From Areca catechu (Eukaryota > Streptophyta > Magnoliopsida > Arecales > Arecaceae), in NCBI GenBank assembly GCA_021397845.1, contig CM038053.1, forward strand, positions 105,998,026 to 106,062,025: a stretch of DNA of 64,000 nucleotides, given 5' to 3'. Both the position numbers and the translations under genes were made by a program. Under the pieces are notes generated by a model. It had not been told where the DNA came from. It saw nothing but the letters and a program-made list of their open reading frames with translations, and searched no databases. Shown here piece after piece: positions 42,131 to 53,881 of this stretch (position 1 is the stretch's first letter; every line of letters begins with the position of its first letter).

Positions 42131-43651
42131 GTGAGGGTTAGTTTCATCAGAGATGAGTTGATCTTCCTTAACCTTCGGAGGTACTTTTTTATAATAGGGG
42201 ATCTTGTGTCAAACTCTCCATAAACTTGCCCCACTATCAACTAGGAGTTGCTGAAGGCTCCAGATGCTAAATTCCAAGCTCATGGAAGAATCCCAACCCT
42301 ACAAGGAGGCTTCATATTCGGTCTTATTGTTAGAGGCCTTGAAGTTGAAATGGAGTGCCTGTTTGATGACAAGTCCTTTGATGATGGAGAGGATCATCCC
42401 AGCCTTAGACCCCCCAGTTTTGGAAGCACCATCAATATGGAGAGTCCAAGTCCCACTTGCCAGCTCTAGCTCCACTTTTGTTGGTCCGGTCCCTGCCCTA
42501 TTAGGGATAATGCACTCTACAATCAAGTCCACCAAGGCCTAGGCTTTAATGGAATGATGAGGCTAGTAATGAATGTCAAACTCACCCAGTTCCACTACCC
42601 ATTTAGTGATCCTTTTGAATGCATCGAGCTTCTATAGAACCTATCATAGGGGCTGATCAAATAGGACCGCAACTGGGTATGCCTAAAAATAGGGATGCAG
42701 TCACCTCGCTAGATTCAAGAGAGCAAAGGTGACCTTTTCTACCTTCGAGTACTAGGTCTCTGCATCCTTAAGAACTCAGCTAATGTAATAGACTAGCTTC
42801 TACACTCCATCCTTATGGATGAGCATAGAGGTTATAGTCATGGAAGAGATAGCTAGGTAAAGATAGAGTGTCCCTCCCATAACCGACCTCATGAGGAGCG
42901 GTGCAGTGATGAGGGAGGTCTTGAGTTATTCAAAGGCAGCCTGGCACTCCTCCATCTATTAGAAGTTCTTGGTCTATCTCAGGGCCATAAAGAAGAGTAG
43001 GCACTTATCGTCGAACTTTGCAAGGAACCAACTCAATGCGGCAACCCACCCCACGAGATGTTAAATCTCCTTCCAGTTTCTGGGGGTGTCATTTCTTGGA
43101 TCAACTAGAGCTTCTTAGAGTTTGCCTTGATTCTATAGTGAGACACCATAAAATCTAGAAACTTTCTCGAGGAAACCCCGAATGCACACTTGTTGGAGTC
43201 GAGCCATATATGGTACATACATAGGTTCAGAAAGTTTCCTCCAACTTTGCCATGTGTTGTCCGTCCTTGCAACTTTTCACCATGTCATCGATACAAACTT
43301 TCACATTACAGTTGATCTGGTTGCTGTAAACCTTGTTAACAAGGTATTGATAAGTGGCTCCTGCATTCTTCAGACAGAAAGGCATGACCTTATAGCAGTA
43401 TAGCCCTTGGTCTGTAATGAATTTGGTGTTCTCCTCATCCTAAGGTGCCATTTGGTTCTGGTTATACTCGAGAAAGGCATCCATGAACTAAGGGTCTCAT
43501 GCCTAGAAGTCAAATCCACTAGTTGATCAATTCGTGATGGGGGGAAGAAATCTTTTGGGCAAGCCTTATTCAAGTTGGTGAAGTTAATGCATGCCCGCTA
43601 CTTGCCGTTGGCCTTGTTTACTAGGACAACGTTGGCAAGCCAGTCTAGATA
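42130..43651 (-). pseudogene. RT end and RNase H of the Tat-like element
   Basis: From 43651 toward lower coordinates: WLANVVLVNKANGK, NKACPKDFFPPSRIDQLVDL, then the catalytic region with VCIDDMVKS at about 43281-43292 (CIDD in place of YVDD), then the RNase H-like stretch WTLHIDGASKTGGSKAGMIL and LHFNFKASNNKTEYEASL (42535-42299). The domain after RT ends with GQVYGEFDTRSPIIKKYLRR near 42140. Many stops are present. This RNase H type with HIDGAS and ASNN(E/K)TEYEA is typical of Tat elements. Confidence 0.85.
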
Positions 43652-43656
43652 CTAGA
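43652..43656. other. Target duplication CTAGA, left copy (Copia-2)
   Basis: CTAGA directly before the LTR start at 43657 and again at 59533-59537 after the 3' LTR. It splits the Tat RT at the EAKFI-to-YLDWLAN point. Confidence 0.95.
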
Positions 43657-44623
43657 TGTTGGGTCTCATGTGGCACTTTTAAGGCTCAGGGGACCAAGGC
43701 TAAGGCCAAGGTCCAATGATCATGATGCTGTCATGGAATTTCTAGGGCTAGTTTAGGATGAAAGACTGTTAGCCTTTGGGTCTTGAGGTTCAGGAGACTT
43801 GGGCTTCAAGGGGCCAACTTATATTGGATTTATTTTGAGTCCCAGGTATGTGTGATTGGGCTGAGTCAAGGGTGTACTTGGACTTGGGAAACTCAATTAT
43901 GCATTAAGTTGGCCTATGGGAGTTTGAGGGTTAGGTCATGGTGACCTAGTATATATATACTTTGTATATAAGGCTGATTGGAGCCATCATAGTGAAATAA
44001 CCTTTTTTCCCTAATATCCATCTTCTTTCTCCCTCTCTTCCTCTCTAGTTATTGCTCTCTATTAGGGTAATATCAGCATCCAAGCCACCATACCCTAGAA
44101 AGGAAAAATTTCTTAGCACCTAAGGACTCCTAGTCGAAGTAGAAATCCCTAACACAAGGGATTCTTGTGCTGCCCACTTGTAAATCCTATTCCCATCAAA
44201 CATGGTGATCTTAGGCCTCTTAATGGTTGGTTCCAGGTCCTATGCAGAGGGGGATTAGATCTAAAAGGGATCTGGTTAGATTGGTGGGTGTTGGAAGAAG
44301 ATTATCATGGTTTCCTAGTCCAAGTAGGAAACCCAGCACCTAGCACCTTCGGAGTCATCACTCTCTCTACCCTTTAGGAGTTCTACCAGGAGCTTTGGAG
44401 AGTTAAATCCTCACTAGTTGGAGGTCCCAAGAGGTGGTTTTATGTCTATATCAAATCTGGCATGCTAGGGTCACTCTGAACAAGTTAGGAGATTTCTATA
44501 TAAGAAGGCTGAATCCCTACCAGGCTGATTGCTTCAATCCCCTATTACTACTACTTTCAATATAACATTCTGATGTTGGTTGCTGGTAGAAGGTTGTTTA
44601 CACCCTAGGAACATGCTTCAAAA
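43657..44623 (+). repeat. 5' LTR of Copia-2
   Basis: TGTTGGGTCTCATGTGG to CATGCTTCAAAA. A possible TATA box (GTATATATATACTTTG) lies at about 43949-43965. A GTCTCATGTGG start is shared with the 3' LTR. Confidence 0.9.
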
Positions 44624-44625
44624 AG

Positions 44626-44637
44626 TGGTATCAGAGC
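44626..44637 (+). other. Met-tRNA PBS of Copia-2
   Basis: TGGTATCAGAGC, two bases after the LTR end. Confidence 0.95.
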
Positions 44638-44770
44638 CTGAGTTGCGTGGAGTTCGTGGGAGATACCAGAAGTTGCAGATCTTCAAGGACTAAAATTTTA
44701 GCAAAGTTCCTGTCAAGGTTTTTTTCAAATCCCTTGGTTTATTTGTTGCATGTTTGGCTTGGATCCGGCC

Positions 44771-46096
44771 ATGGGTAGCAGCATGAAGGTTGATTTTGAG
44801 AAGTTTGATGGGAAAGGAGTTTTTCCATGTGAAAAGTCCATGTAGAAGACTCTTGGTTCAGTTGGATTTGGATTAAGCTTTGGAGGAAAAGTCTGAGGGT
44901 TATCGAAGAAGCAATAGATGTCCTTGAAAAAGAAAGCCAGTGCCATGATTAGAAGGTGTTTGGCAGATGTGGCTCTCTAGTCGTGATAGAGGAGAAGACC
45001 CCAAATGGTTTGTGGTCAAAGTTGCACAATTTCTACATGGGGAAGAACATATGCAACAAACTGATGCTGAAAAAGAGGCCCTACAGTCTTCGGATGCAGG
45101 AAGGTGAAAATGTAGTGGATCACATTCAAAAGTTTGACTGATGTGCAACGATTGCTGAACATCAGGGTGAACTTAGAGGAGAAAGACAAATCATTGCTTT
45201 TGCTTTGCTTGCAGCCCCCTTTCTTTGATCATTGGTTACTACACTGCTCTATGGCAAGGAGACCCTAGAGCATGAAGATATGGTCTTGGTGCTGTGATCT
45301 AACGAGCAGAGGGAGAAGTTGACTAAGGAAGGTGTTCCCTATGAGGGCTTAGCCATGGGGGAGAGATCTAGAAGAAGAAGGGAAAGTGCTGCAAGTGCAA
45401 AGAGATTGGGCACTTTAAACGGGATTGCCCATAGTGGAAGAACCAGAAAGGAGACAAAGGAGGATCTGATTCTTTGAGCATGGTAGTTGATAAAGTGATG
45501 GAGGATGACCTCTTGGTTGTATCAAATGGTCACAAGAGTCACATAGATATATGAACTTTTGACTTCGCCTGTTCGCATCACTACACCCCGAATCGATCTT
45601 GGTTTGTGACCTATACCAAGATTGATGAGAGAAGCGTAACACTTGGAGGTAATCACTTGTGCAAGATCACTGGTATTGGAAGTGTTCAAGTGAGTTCGAG
45701 TGAGGATATTCGATGAGATCATGAGGACTCTTACAAATATAAAGCATGTTCCCGAACTGAAGAAAAATCTAGTATCACTTGGCTACCTGGAGCGGAGCCG
45801 TTTCAGCTTTAGTAGTCGAGCAAAGAGAGGAGTTCTAAATATCTCAAATGAAGCTATGATAGTGATGAGAGGTAGGAGGTTGGATAATAACCTCTACAGC
45901 ATGGAGGGATCAGTTATGATGAAGGAGACTGATATAGCAGCTATAGTGCAGGATCAGCAAGGGGTTCATCGATTATGGCACTATCTCCTAGGCCATATGG
46001 GAGATCGTGGGATGAAGTAACTGAGCAAACATAGATTGATTTCAAATCTGGATGGTGGAGTTTCAGAGGTGTGTGAGCCATGCCAAATGGAAAATT
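44771..46096 (+). pseudogene. gag-pol: Copia-2 gag, protease and pre-integrase region
   Basis: ATG 44771 (MGSSMKVDFEKFDGKG) starts a gag typical of short-leader copia elements. A zinc knuckle at 45387-45428 (CCKCKEIGHFKRDC) has the CX2CX4HX4C spacing. The protease motif reads WAFDFACSHHYTPN, with DFA where DSG is expected, so it is inactive. The GAG-pre-integrase segment GVHRLWHYLLGHMGDRGMK and CEPCQMEN follow to 46096. Multiple stops and frame changes occur, for example near 44850 and 45145. The reading continues after Gypsy-3 at 55867. Confidence 0.85.
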
Positions 46097-46101
46097 AAAA
46101 G
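46097..46101. other. Target duplication AAAAG, left copy (Gypsy-3)
   Basis: AAAAG before 46102 versus AGAAG at 55867-55871: four of five bases match. Removing Gypsy-3 and one copy puts the Copia-2 pre-integrase and integrase back into one reading frame (MEN, then K-R-V-Q-F). Confidence 0.85.
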
Positions 46102-48082
46102 TGATGCAGGACAAAAAAAACTAAATTACTGATATTACTGATTAATTTGCAAAGAAAATAGAAACTAATTTTTTTATATTTTTATCAAGTTTTTAAAGAA
46201 GACTTCAATGGAAATAGAAAAGGAAACTAGTTATTATCTACCTGCAAGTAAACCTATAAATTAACTAGGAAAGTAGGACTTGGTGATTGAAAAATTACCG
46301 TAAACTAGGATTTATCTTATCAACGAATTAGAGAATAACGAGAAAGAAATAAGTTTTGATTTTACCAACGAAGAAATGCTCCTCTGAATCGGATTTGATA
46401 GAACTTTCAAGATCTTCACGGCAGGGTTTCAAGAACTTGATTCCGAGCTCCGATCTTCCATGCGAAGCTGGTTTCGAGGAAAGAACACCTGATCTTGATT
46501 CCTGTTCACCTGTAACACTCAACAATGAAAACCATGAAATAAAAAAAATAGCAAAGAAAAAGAAAGAATGAAAGGAAAGGGAGGTTTAGAAATGGTGCTT
46601 TTGGATTTTCTGGTCGGATGGATAAGTGGGGCCTCACACCCCGTGATGTTCCATAGAACAAAGGAAGGTCCTCACACCCCATGATGCACACAGCAAAGGA
46701 AGAAGATTTTTTGACAGAATAACACTCTTATTGAATAATAATTGATTACAAGAGGGGTTGGAGGGGTATTTATAGACCCCCAACTAGTGGATTAAGGATA
46801 CAATTACTAGTCTTTTTCTTCCTTGGACTACAACTCTTAGAATCCTGCTTTAGGTAGCCTGGACTCTTGTTTGCTGAGAAGATCTGGACTCCTTTCAAAG
46901 TGGGCAAAATCTTGAGGCTTCTCATCCAAAGTGGGCGCCCAAGTGGTGGATTGGTGAGATGGCTTGATGTAGGGTCAAGATGCTCCATCACTTGGCCTTG
47001 CTTATTGGACCTAGAGTCTGGATGATGTGGTCTTCTGTAGGTGAGTGGACTCTTCAGTCTGGATAGAAGAGGACTCAAGAGTTTTGGTGAGACTCTTGAG
47101 TTCTAGATAGGAGAGGACTCAAGAGTTTTGGTAAGACTCTTGAGTTCTGGAGATTTAAGCAGCTTCCAACTTGTTTGAGTGAAATGCTATGGTAGAGAAT
47201 CTTTGAACCTCTTTCATTTAGTGAATGGATACCTTGGAACTCTCTTTGAAGTGGGCGATAAGAAGGAGTGGAAAGCTTGTCTGACCTCTTCTTAAATTGG
47301 CATGAAATAATTTGAGTGGGGGTGCCAATGTGGAGAACTCCTTCTACTTTACACCTCTTAAAAAGAAGAGCGCCAATTTGGAATTCATTTAAGACATGGC
47401 ATGTGGGATGTCCAAACATAAGTGACATAGCAAGTGTGTTGTCCCAATGGCAAGTAATTTTTAAACATATCATGTATTCTTATCCTGGTTGAAGTGCCAC
47501 GCAGTGTTGTCCCAAAGACATGTCCAAACATGACATGTGTTGATGTCCGAATCCTTGAAAAGGTGGCACCAAGAAGAGGTTGTGACTTGGGCTAGCACAT
47601 GGGTTGTCTTGAGCTAGCATGTGGGGTCACATGGATCTTTAATTGGGTGCACATGAGATGTTATCTTGGGTCCTCTCTTGTAATACAGGACTCAATGACT
47701 CAACTAGTTACATGGACTCAATAAATAACAAATCACATGACTCAACTAAATAACCAACCATACTTAATTAGGCTTGCAAATAAAAGCCCAATTAAAGTTC
47801 GTAAAAAGGGCTAATTCAAATCAGACCATTTAAATCCTAATTGGGTAAATAGGGTTTGACTCAATTAGGATTTGACTTAACTTGGTAAAAAGGATTTTAT
47901 CCCAAAATAAACAAAACCCTAATTACAGTTGGTAAAAAGGGTTTATCCTAACTAAACCAAATAACAGAATTTAAAATAAATATTTACTTGATAAAAAGGG
48001 TTTGAGTTCAGGGTTTTATTCACAGGATCCATAGGGATGTGGGTTCAACCTATCGATTTCTTTTAGCCCTGGTGCCCAACCA
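46102..48082 (-). repeat. 3' LTR of Gypsy-3
   Basis: 1,981 bp; plus strand TGATGCAGGAC to GGTGCCCAACCA. It differs from the 5' LTR in numerous single bases. A CTCAAGAGTTTTGGT(A/G)AGACTCTTGAG inverted-repeat-like block lies at 47070-47155 and also in the 5' LTR. Confidence 0.9.
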
Positions 48083-48105
48083 ATTCTCCTCGGGTGGGAG
48101 GAACT
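48083..48105 (-). other. Polypurine-tract region of Gypsy-3
   Basis: The minus strand reads CCCGAGGAGAAT immediately before the LTR start TGGTTGGG. Same context as Gypsy-1. Confidence 0.55.
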
Positions 48106-48109
48106 CGAC

Positions 48110-49330
48110 CCTATCGAGTATGGGTTAACTCCACTATTATAATACTCTAGTAAATCAGGGGCAACTTTGTGCAAGTCCTCTATGGTGATCCAAGAATCAT
48201 CAAACTCAGGTCATCCTTGCCAACGAACCAGATATTGCTGATAATCTTTGCTCCAGGTGGCGATGATCTTGTTATCCAAGATCCATTCGATCTTGTCTCC
48301 CCGGGCTGGTGGTATGGCAGGTGGACACACTTGGGTTGGTTCACTCTCAAGAACTGGATTAGGCCTAAATGGCTCACTAGGAATCAACGTTGGCTCCCTA
48401 TACTTGATAAGGTCTAATCGTTGAAAGTAAAGCTAATGCCTAGTTCAGGTGACAATTCAAGCACGTAGGTATTAGGTCTAATTTTCTTAATTACTTTGTA
48501 TGGTCTACTACTACGGGCATGCAATTTTTTCATGGTTTCAGGTGGGAACCATTCAGGTTGTAATTGAACCATAACAAAGTCTCCTTCTGTGTACTCCTTG
48601 AGTATTCTTTTAGTATCAGCCATATGTTTATAAGATTCGTTGCTTTCATTAATTTTTTTAATTATCTCTTTATGCAACTCTCTAACATGTTCAGCATATG
48701 AATCAGCAGATTCAGATATGCATTCATTCATGGGTAAAGGAATGAGGTCTAGAGGTTTTCTAGGTTTGTACCCATGAACGATTTCAAACGGACTTTTTCC
48801 CGTAGACCTATTCACTGAGCTATTATATGCAAATTCAGCTCTAGACAGTAATAGGTCCTAATTGGTAGTATGCTCTCCAACTAAGCTTCTTAGTAAGTTT
48901 CCTAAACTTCAATTCACAACTTCAATCTGGCCATTAGTCTAAGGGTGATAAGATGTGAAAAATTTAAGTTTTGTCTCTAATAAGTGCCAGAGTATTTTCT
49001 AGAAATAATGGTGAATCGGACATCTCTGTCGGAAACTATTGTCCTAGGTAAACCATGCAGTCTAACTACTTCATTCAGAAATAGCTTGGCTACCTTAGAA
49101 GCATCATAGGTTTGGGAACAAGGCAAGAAATGTGCCATCTTTGAAAACCTATCGACCACTACAAATATAGAATCATTTTTTCTTAAGGTCTTAGGAAATC
49201 CAAGAATGAAGTCCATGCTAAGATCTTGCCATGGACAATCTGGTATAGGAAGAGGGGTGTATAAGCTAATGTTCTGCTTTTGTTGTTTAGCAACAGCACA
49301 AGTCCTACATCTAGCTACAACTTGAGCAAC
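48110..49330 (-). pseudogene. Gypsy-3 integrase, GPY/F module and chromodomain
   Basis: From 49330: [10 protein letters not shown] (the end of the zinc-binding part), then [20 protein letters not shown] with the first catalytic Asp, [21 protein letters not shown] with the second Asp. After a break, MNRSTGKSPFEIVHGYKPRK, a basic linker, the GPY/F-like RPYKVIKKIRPNTYVLELSP, then the chromodomain DKIEWILDNKII, YQQYLVRWQG and DDSWITIEDL. One TGA (QG-stop) and several frame changes interrupt. The chromodomain is more typical than that of Gypsy-1, retaining W in DDSW. Confidence 0.88.
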
Positions 49331-49399
49331 ATTCTCTTAAGACTCGGCCAATAGAATTGGTCTTCTAGTGCTAAGATTATCTTATTTCTACCAAAATGT

Positions 49400-50900
49400 C
49401 CAGCTAAACCTCCAACATATGTTTCCCAAATCAAGAAGTCTCTAAGTGAAGTGCTTGGAATACATAGCTTACTCTCTCTAAGTGGTACCCATCTTGAATT
49501 GTGTACTCACTATATGAACTAGTCGGTTCTTGCTTAACTACCTTATAGATTTCACCAAAATCTTCACAGTTCTCATACTCATCCTTCAATTTCTCAAACA
49601 TGACTACTTAGTACTAACACAATTCAAGAGCATAAATCTCCTACTCAATGCATCAGCAACTTTATTATCAATACACGATTGATATTTTAAAACAAAAGTA
49701 TAGGCCTGAATGTATTTAGCCCATTTTTCATGCCTAGAATTCAATTTCTTTTATGTGTTAGGAACCAAAGAGCTTCATGATCAAAATACAATATGAACTC
49801 TTGCGGTAGTAAATAGTGTCGCCAATACCTAAGTGCTTGAACCACCGCATATAGTTTCTTCTCATAAGTAGAATATTTAACTTAGCATCATTCAATTTCT
49901 CACTAAAGAAAGCAACAGGTGATTCTCTTGACTCAAAACTCCTCCAATTCCTACCCCTGAGGCATCAGAAGCAACCTCGAAAACTTTCAAAAAATCGAAT
50001 AGTCTCAGAATTGGGGCTTGGGTCATTTTATTCTTAATATCTTCAAAAGCCCTATTGGCTTCCTTTGACCAATCAAATGCTCCTTTCTTCATACAATCTA
50101 TAATGGGTGCAACTATCATACTAAACCCTCAAATAAATCTCCTATAGAAAGTAGCTAATCCATGAAAACTTTGAATGTCATGAATATTCTTAGAGATAGG
50201 CCACTCAACTATGGATTTGATCTTCTCAGGGTCTGCCGATACTCTTTCAGCAGTTACTATAAAATCTAGAAAATAATCCTTGGAGTCATAAAACTACATT
50301 TCTTCAAGTTTGCATAAAGATTTTCTCTTCTAAGTACTTGACAAACCGCTGAAGATGGTCTAAGTGATCTTTCTTATTCTTACTATACATAAGGATATCA
50401 TCAAAATATACTACCACAAATTTTTCAATAAATGATTTTAACACTTAAGTCATTATCCCTATAAAAGTACTTGGTGCATTCGATAAACCAAAAGGCATCA
50501 AAAAACATTCGTACAAGCCATATTTGGTCTTAAATGTAGTTTTCCATTCATCCCCGGGCCTAATTCTAACCTGATGATAGCCGCTCTTAAGGTCTACCTT
50601 TAAAAATATGGTAGCACCGGCCATCATGTCTAACATGTCATCAAGTCAGGGTATGGGAAACCTATACTTCACTGTAATCTCATTGATGGCTCTACTATCT
50701 ACACACATGCACCAAGTGCCATCCTTTTTAGGTGTCAAAAGTGCTAGAAGCATATGGGCTCAAACTTTTCCTGATAAATCCTTTCCTAAGAAGATCCTCA
50801 ACTTGCCTATGCAATTCCTTATGCTCGTAGGATTCATCCTCTAGTGAGGTAAATTCGGCAAGGTAGCTCCTGGAACCAAGTCTATAGCATGTTGTATGTC
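49400..50900 (-). pseudogene. Gypsy-3 RT and RNase H
   Basis: RT motifs on the minus strand: [54 protein letters not shown] (50636-50445), then [15 protein letters not shown] at about 50392-50420 with YFDD intact. RNase H begins with [20 protein letters not shown] and [18 protein letters not shown] (50119-49892). Frame changes between the motifs are numerous. This matches chromodomain gypsy RT, unlike the Tat RT at 42130-43651. Confidence 0.88.
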
Positions 50901-51439
50901 CCTTAATGAAGGTAAACAGTCAGGGAGGTCTTCTTAAAATATGTCCTTAAATTCTTGTAGGAAATCTAAAATTTTCTTAGGATGTTGTTTCTGGGGTTCA
51001 TCATGAACTTTTTTGGCAGTCAGCATCCAGACTGCTAAACCTTCAATGATTTCATGTTCTAACTCCTTAATAGTAATTAGGTTCAATCTAAGTTCTTTCT
51101 CTTTCAAATGACTAGACCTTCTTTTAGTATTATCATTGGGTTGGGTCGAGTTAATCATAATTCTCTTCTCATGGTGTTCAAATGAACATGAGTTAAATCA
51201 GCCAAAGAGGGTTGCATCATGGTCATATAACCACGGTCTACCTAGTATGATACTACTAACCCCCATTGGAATCACATCACACCATACTTTCTCCTAGTAA
51301 GATTGAATTTGGACTGGGACCTGGCATTGTAACCTAATATGAATGGATGTCGCATCAATCCAGGATACCTTATATGGGCTAGGAAGTGGCACTGTGGGTA
51401 AGCCTAAGCTCTTAACAACATTAGCAGATATTGTATTCA

Positions 51440-51480
51440 CACAACTCCCAGTATCTATAATGATTTTACACACTTTATCT
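51440..51480 (-). pseudogene. Gypsy-3 aspartic protease motif
   Basis: KIIIDTGSCVNTISANVVKS on the minus strand, with the DTG codons at 51455-51447. The motif is intact but the surrounding frame is not. Protease lies between gag and RT as expected for Ty3/gypsy. Confidence 0.85.
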
Positions 51481-51599
51481 CCTAGCTTAATGAAGGTTTG
51501 TAAGATATTTGTCCTATGCTAATCCTCATTCTTCTTGGTTTGAGCCAGAATGCATCTAACTACACCTAGTAGGTCAGATGACTATGGGCTCTTCATCAC

Positions 51600-52824
51600 C
51601 TTCGTACTCTTCTACCAAGTCTTCCTCGGCTTCGTAAATTTTTCTTCAAATTCTTCTACATTCTCTAGGTCTCTTCCTCACGTTCACCTATATGTAATGC
51701 TTGTACTGGACAGTCAGCAGCAAAATGTCCCATTTTATAGCACCTAAAACACATGGTATTTTGATTCCTATCTCTAAGGACCATGGGTGCCTTTCCCTTA
51801 TCTTCCTACAAACTAGATGAGAAGTAGGATTGGGTCGGCTAGGTAGAAATCGATTAGGGCTAGGCCTTGTTTCAGGGGTATTAAACCTATTTGACTCAGG
51901 TCTACAGGTAACAAGTCTTCTCTGGAAATGTTCACAATCTCTAGCAATCTGGTAAGCCTATTTTAGATCATTAACTTCCTTTAAGAATAGCTCCCTCTGG
52001 ATATCTTCGTGTAAACCATCTCTAAATCTTGACAAGGTGATAGCTTCGGACTCGACTACACTACACCTCATAACGAACTCATCAAATTTGGCAATATAAT
52101 TAGCTACTAATCTATTTTCTTGAGTTATTTTTTGCCATTGATTTAATAATTTTTGTTTATATGAGAATGGTAGATATTTCTCCCTAAGATTTACCTTCAT
52201 GGCTCACCATGTACCTATAGGTAGGTCACCTCTCTGTCGGTTCAGTCATTCTACATTTCTCTAGTACAATCTAGCCTATTATACTAGCCTAAGCTTGGCA
52301 AATTTGAATTATCTCTCTTTCGATATTTTGTACCATTCAAAGTAATGGTCCATATCACTTTTCCAATCAGTATAGACCTTAGGATCCAACTACCCTTAAA
52401 TATGGGTGCATCTAATCAAATACTCCTAAGGATCCTTTCTTCCTGGTCATTCACATCAGGGGTGTAGTGCCTAGGGATTGGGTCAGGAGTAATTTTTTAT
52501 GTTGGGCTCTCGGACCTGGGTAAGCAGGTTCTTTGTATTGACCTCTTAAATCTGGGGGAGTGAGTTGGGCTCGTGGAATTGGGGGAATGGGTCTAGGCAT
52601 CTCAAAGCTTTGACCTAGGGGAGTGGTCCAAGTGTTTCAGGATCTGATATAGTCGCATGGGATTCTTCAAGGTTACCTAGTCTGTCTTCCACCTGATTAA
52701 ACCTGGTTATGAGCTGTCTAAGCTGATCAGTTATAGTCCTCATAAAATTTTCCATATTAGGGTCCATGGGTGGATTGGGTTGATTTTGGGTAGGCTGATA
52801 TGGTGTGCCTGACCTAGTTGACAT
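51600..52824 (-). pseudogene. Gypsy-3 gag
   Basis: ATG 52824 (MSTRSGTPYQPTQNQP) opens the family gag. The capsid-like region has KVNLREKYLPFSYKQKLLNQ, LVANYIAKFDEFVMRCSVVE and SRFRDGLHEDIQRELFLKEV (52200-51958). The zinc knuckle is at 51751-51710 (CFRCYKMGHFAADC), with CX2CX4HX4C spacing. Frame changes and stops separate the parts, so no full gag is encoded. The start resembles those of element A and Gypsy-1. Confidence 0.88.
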
Positions 52825-53865
52825 GCAATGCAATCACATAGAACTTGACTCGGACTAGGATTTCCTAGACCTAAAGCTCAAGTAGAATAGGTCAGCTCAA
52901 ATTATAGCCAATTTAATATTATCCTGTTCACTAGCCAGGTAAGAGGTGGGGTCGTGGGAGGCTTCCCCTGCTCTCACAGGATCCTAATTAGAAACCACGA
53001 ACCGCTTAGGGTGTTTGCCTCTGAACCTCTAGACTTAGACACCAAATTCAAGTGATAATCCAAGGATTGGGTGCACTAGCTTACACACAATACTTGGAAC
53101 CCGACCTGTTAGTGTCCCTAGCTCACTAGAGCAAATTAAGTCTAATTGAGTTTTAATTAGGGTTAGGCTCGGATGCAAAGAAGGTTGTTGCAGGTCCAGG
53201 ATAGGTGATGAGCTCCTGCCCTAATCTGAGATGCTCAAGTGCCCTTAAGATTAGGCTACTTGATGATGCACATACAAGATGAAACCCTTGATGCAATCAA
53301 ACTAAAATAATTAAAGTAACAAAAAATAAAAATTATTATTAATTTTTTGTATTTTGTATTTTGTTCTTTTATTTTCAGTAAAGATATAGTTTGCAAAAAA
53401 TACCTAAGATGTAGGAAATTAAATATGCAAGATTATGCAAAAAGAATACTAAACTAGAATTGCTGAAATTCAGGACAGAACTGTTCTCAGGTAGTAATCC
53501 GATGTGCAAAGAATTTATAGATCAAAATAATTCATGACAAAATCCTAAAAATACTATCAATTATGATTAATCCAACAAAACAAGAATTAGGCAATTCTGA
53601 GTTACCTATATATAAAAACCATCATATATTGTGATGGATGTGATACAGAAAATAAACCCTAAGATGCATATCTCTTTGTTTTCTTCTTCAAGGGTCAATT
53701 CACAGTGGCACCCCTACATGCCATAGAAAATCTCATTTGAATGGGAGGTGAGGGTCTTGCAGCCCTGCTTTTTCCTATGACTGGATGGCCATGGTGAAGC
53801 ACACAATCCGAGTACTTAAAGAGAAACTAAATCATTACAAGAGAGATTAAACCCTAGTTTAACCT
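52825..53865 (-). other. Gypsy-3 leader
   Basis: About 1 kb of non-coding leader. It shares blocks with element A (leader at 319-1327), with fragment C in the opposite orientation and, more loosely, with Gypsy-1. No credible ORF. Confidence 0.8.
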
Positions 53866-53877
53866 ACACTGATACCA
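53866..53877 (-). other. PBS of Gypsy-3
   Basis: Plus strand ACACTGATACCA, so the minus-strand PBS is TGGTATCAGTGT, matching Met-tRNA for nine bases. A single copy is present, unlike Gypsy-1 and element A. Confidence 0.75.
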
Positions 53878-53881
53878 AAGA

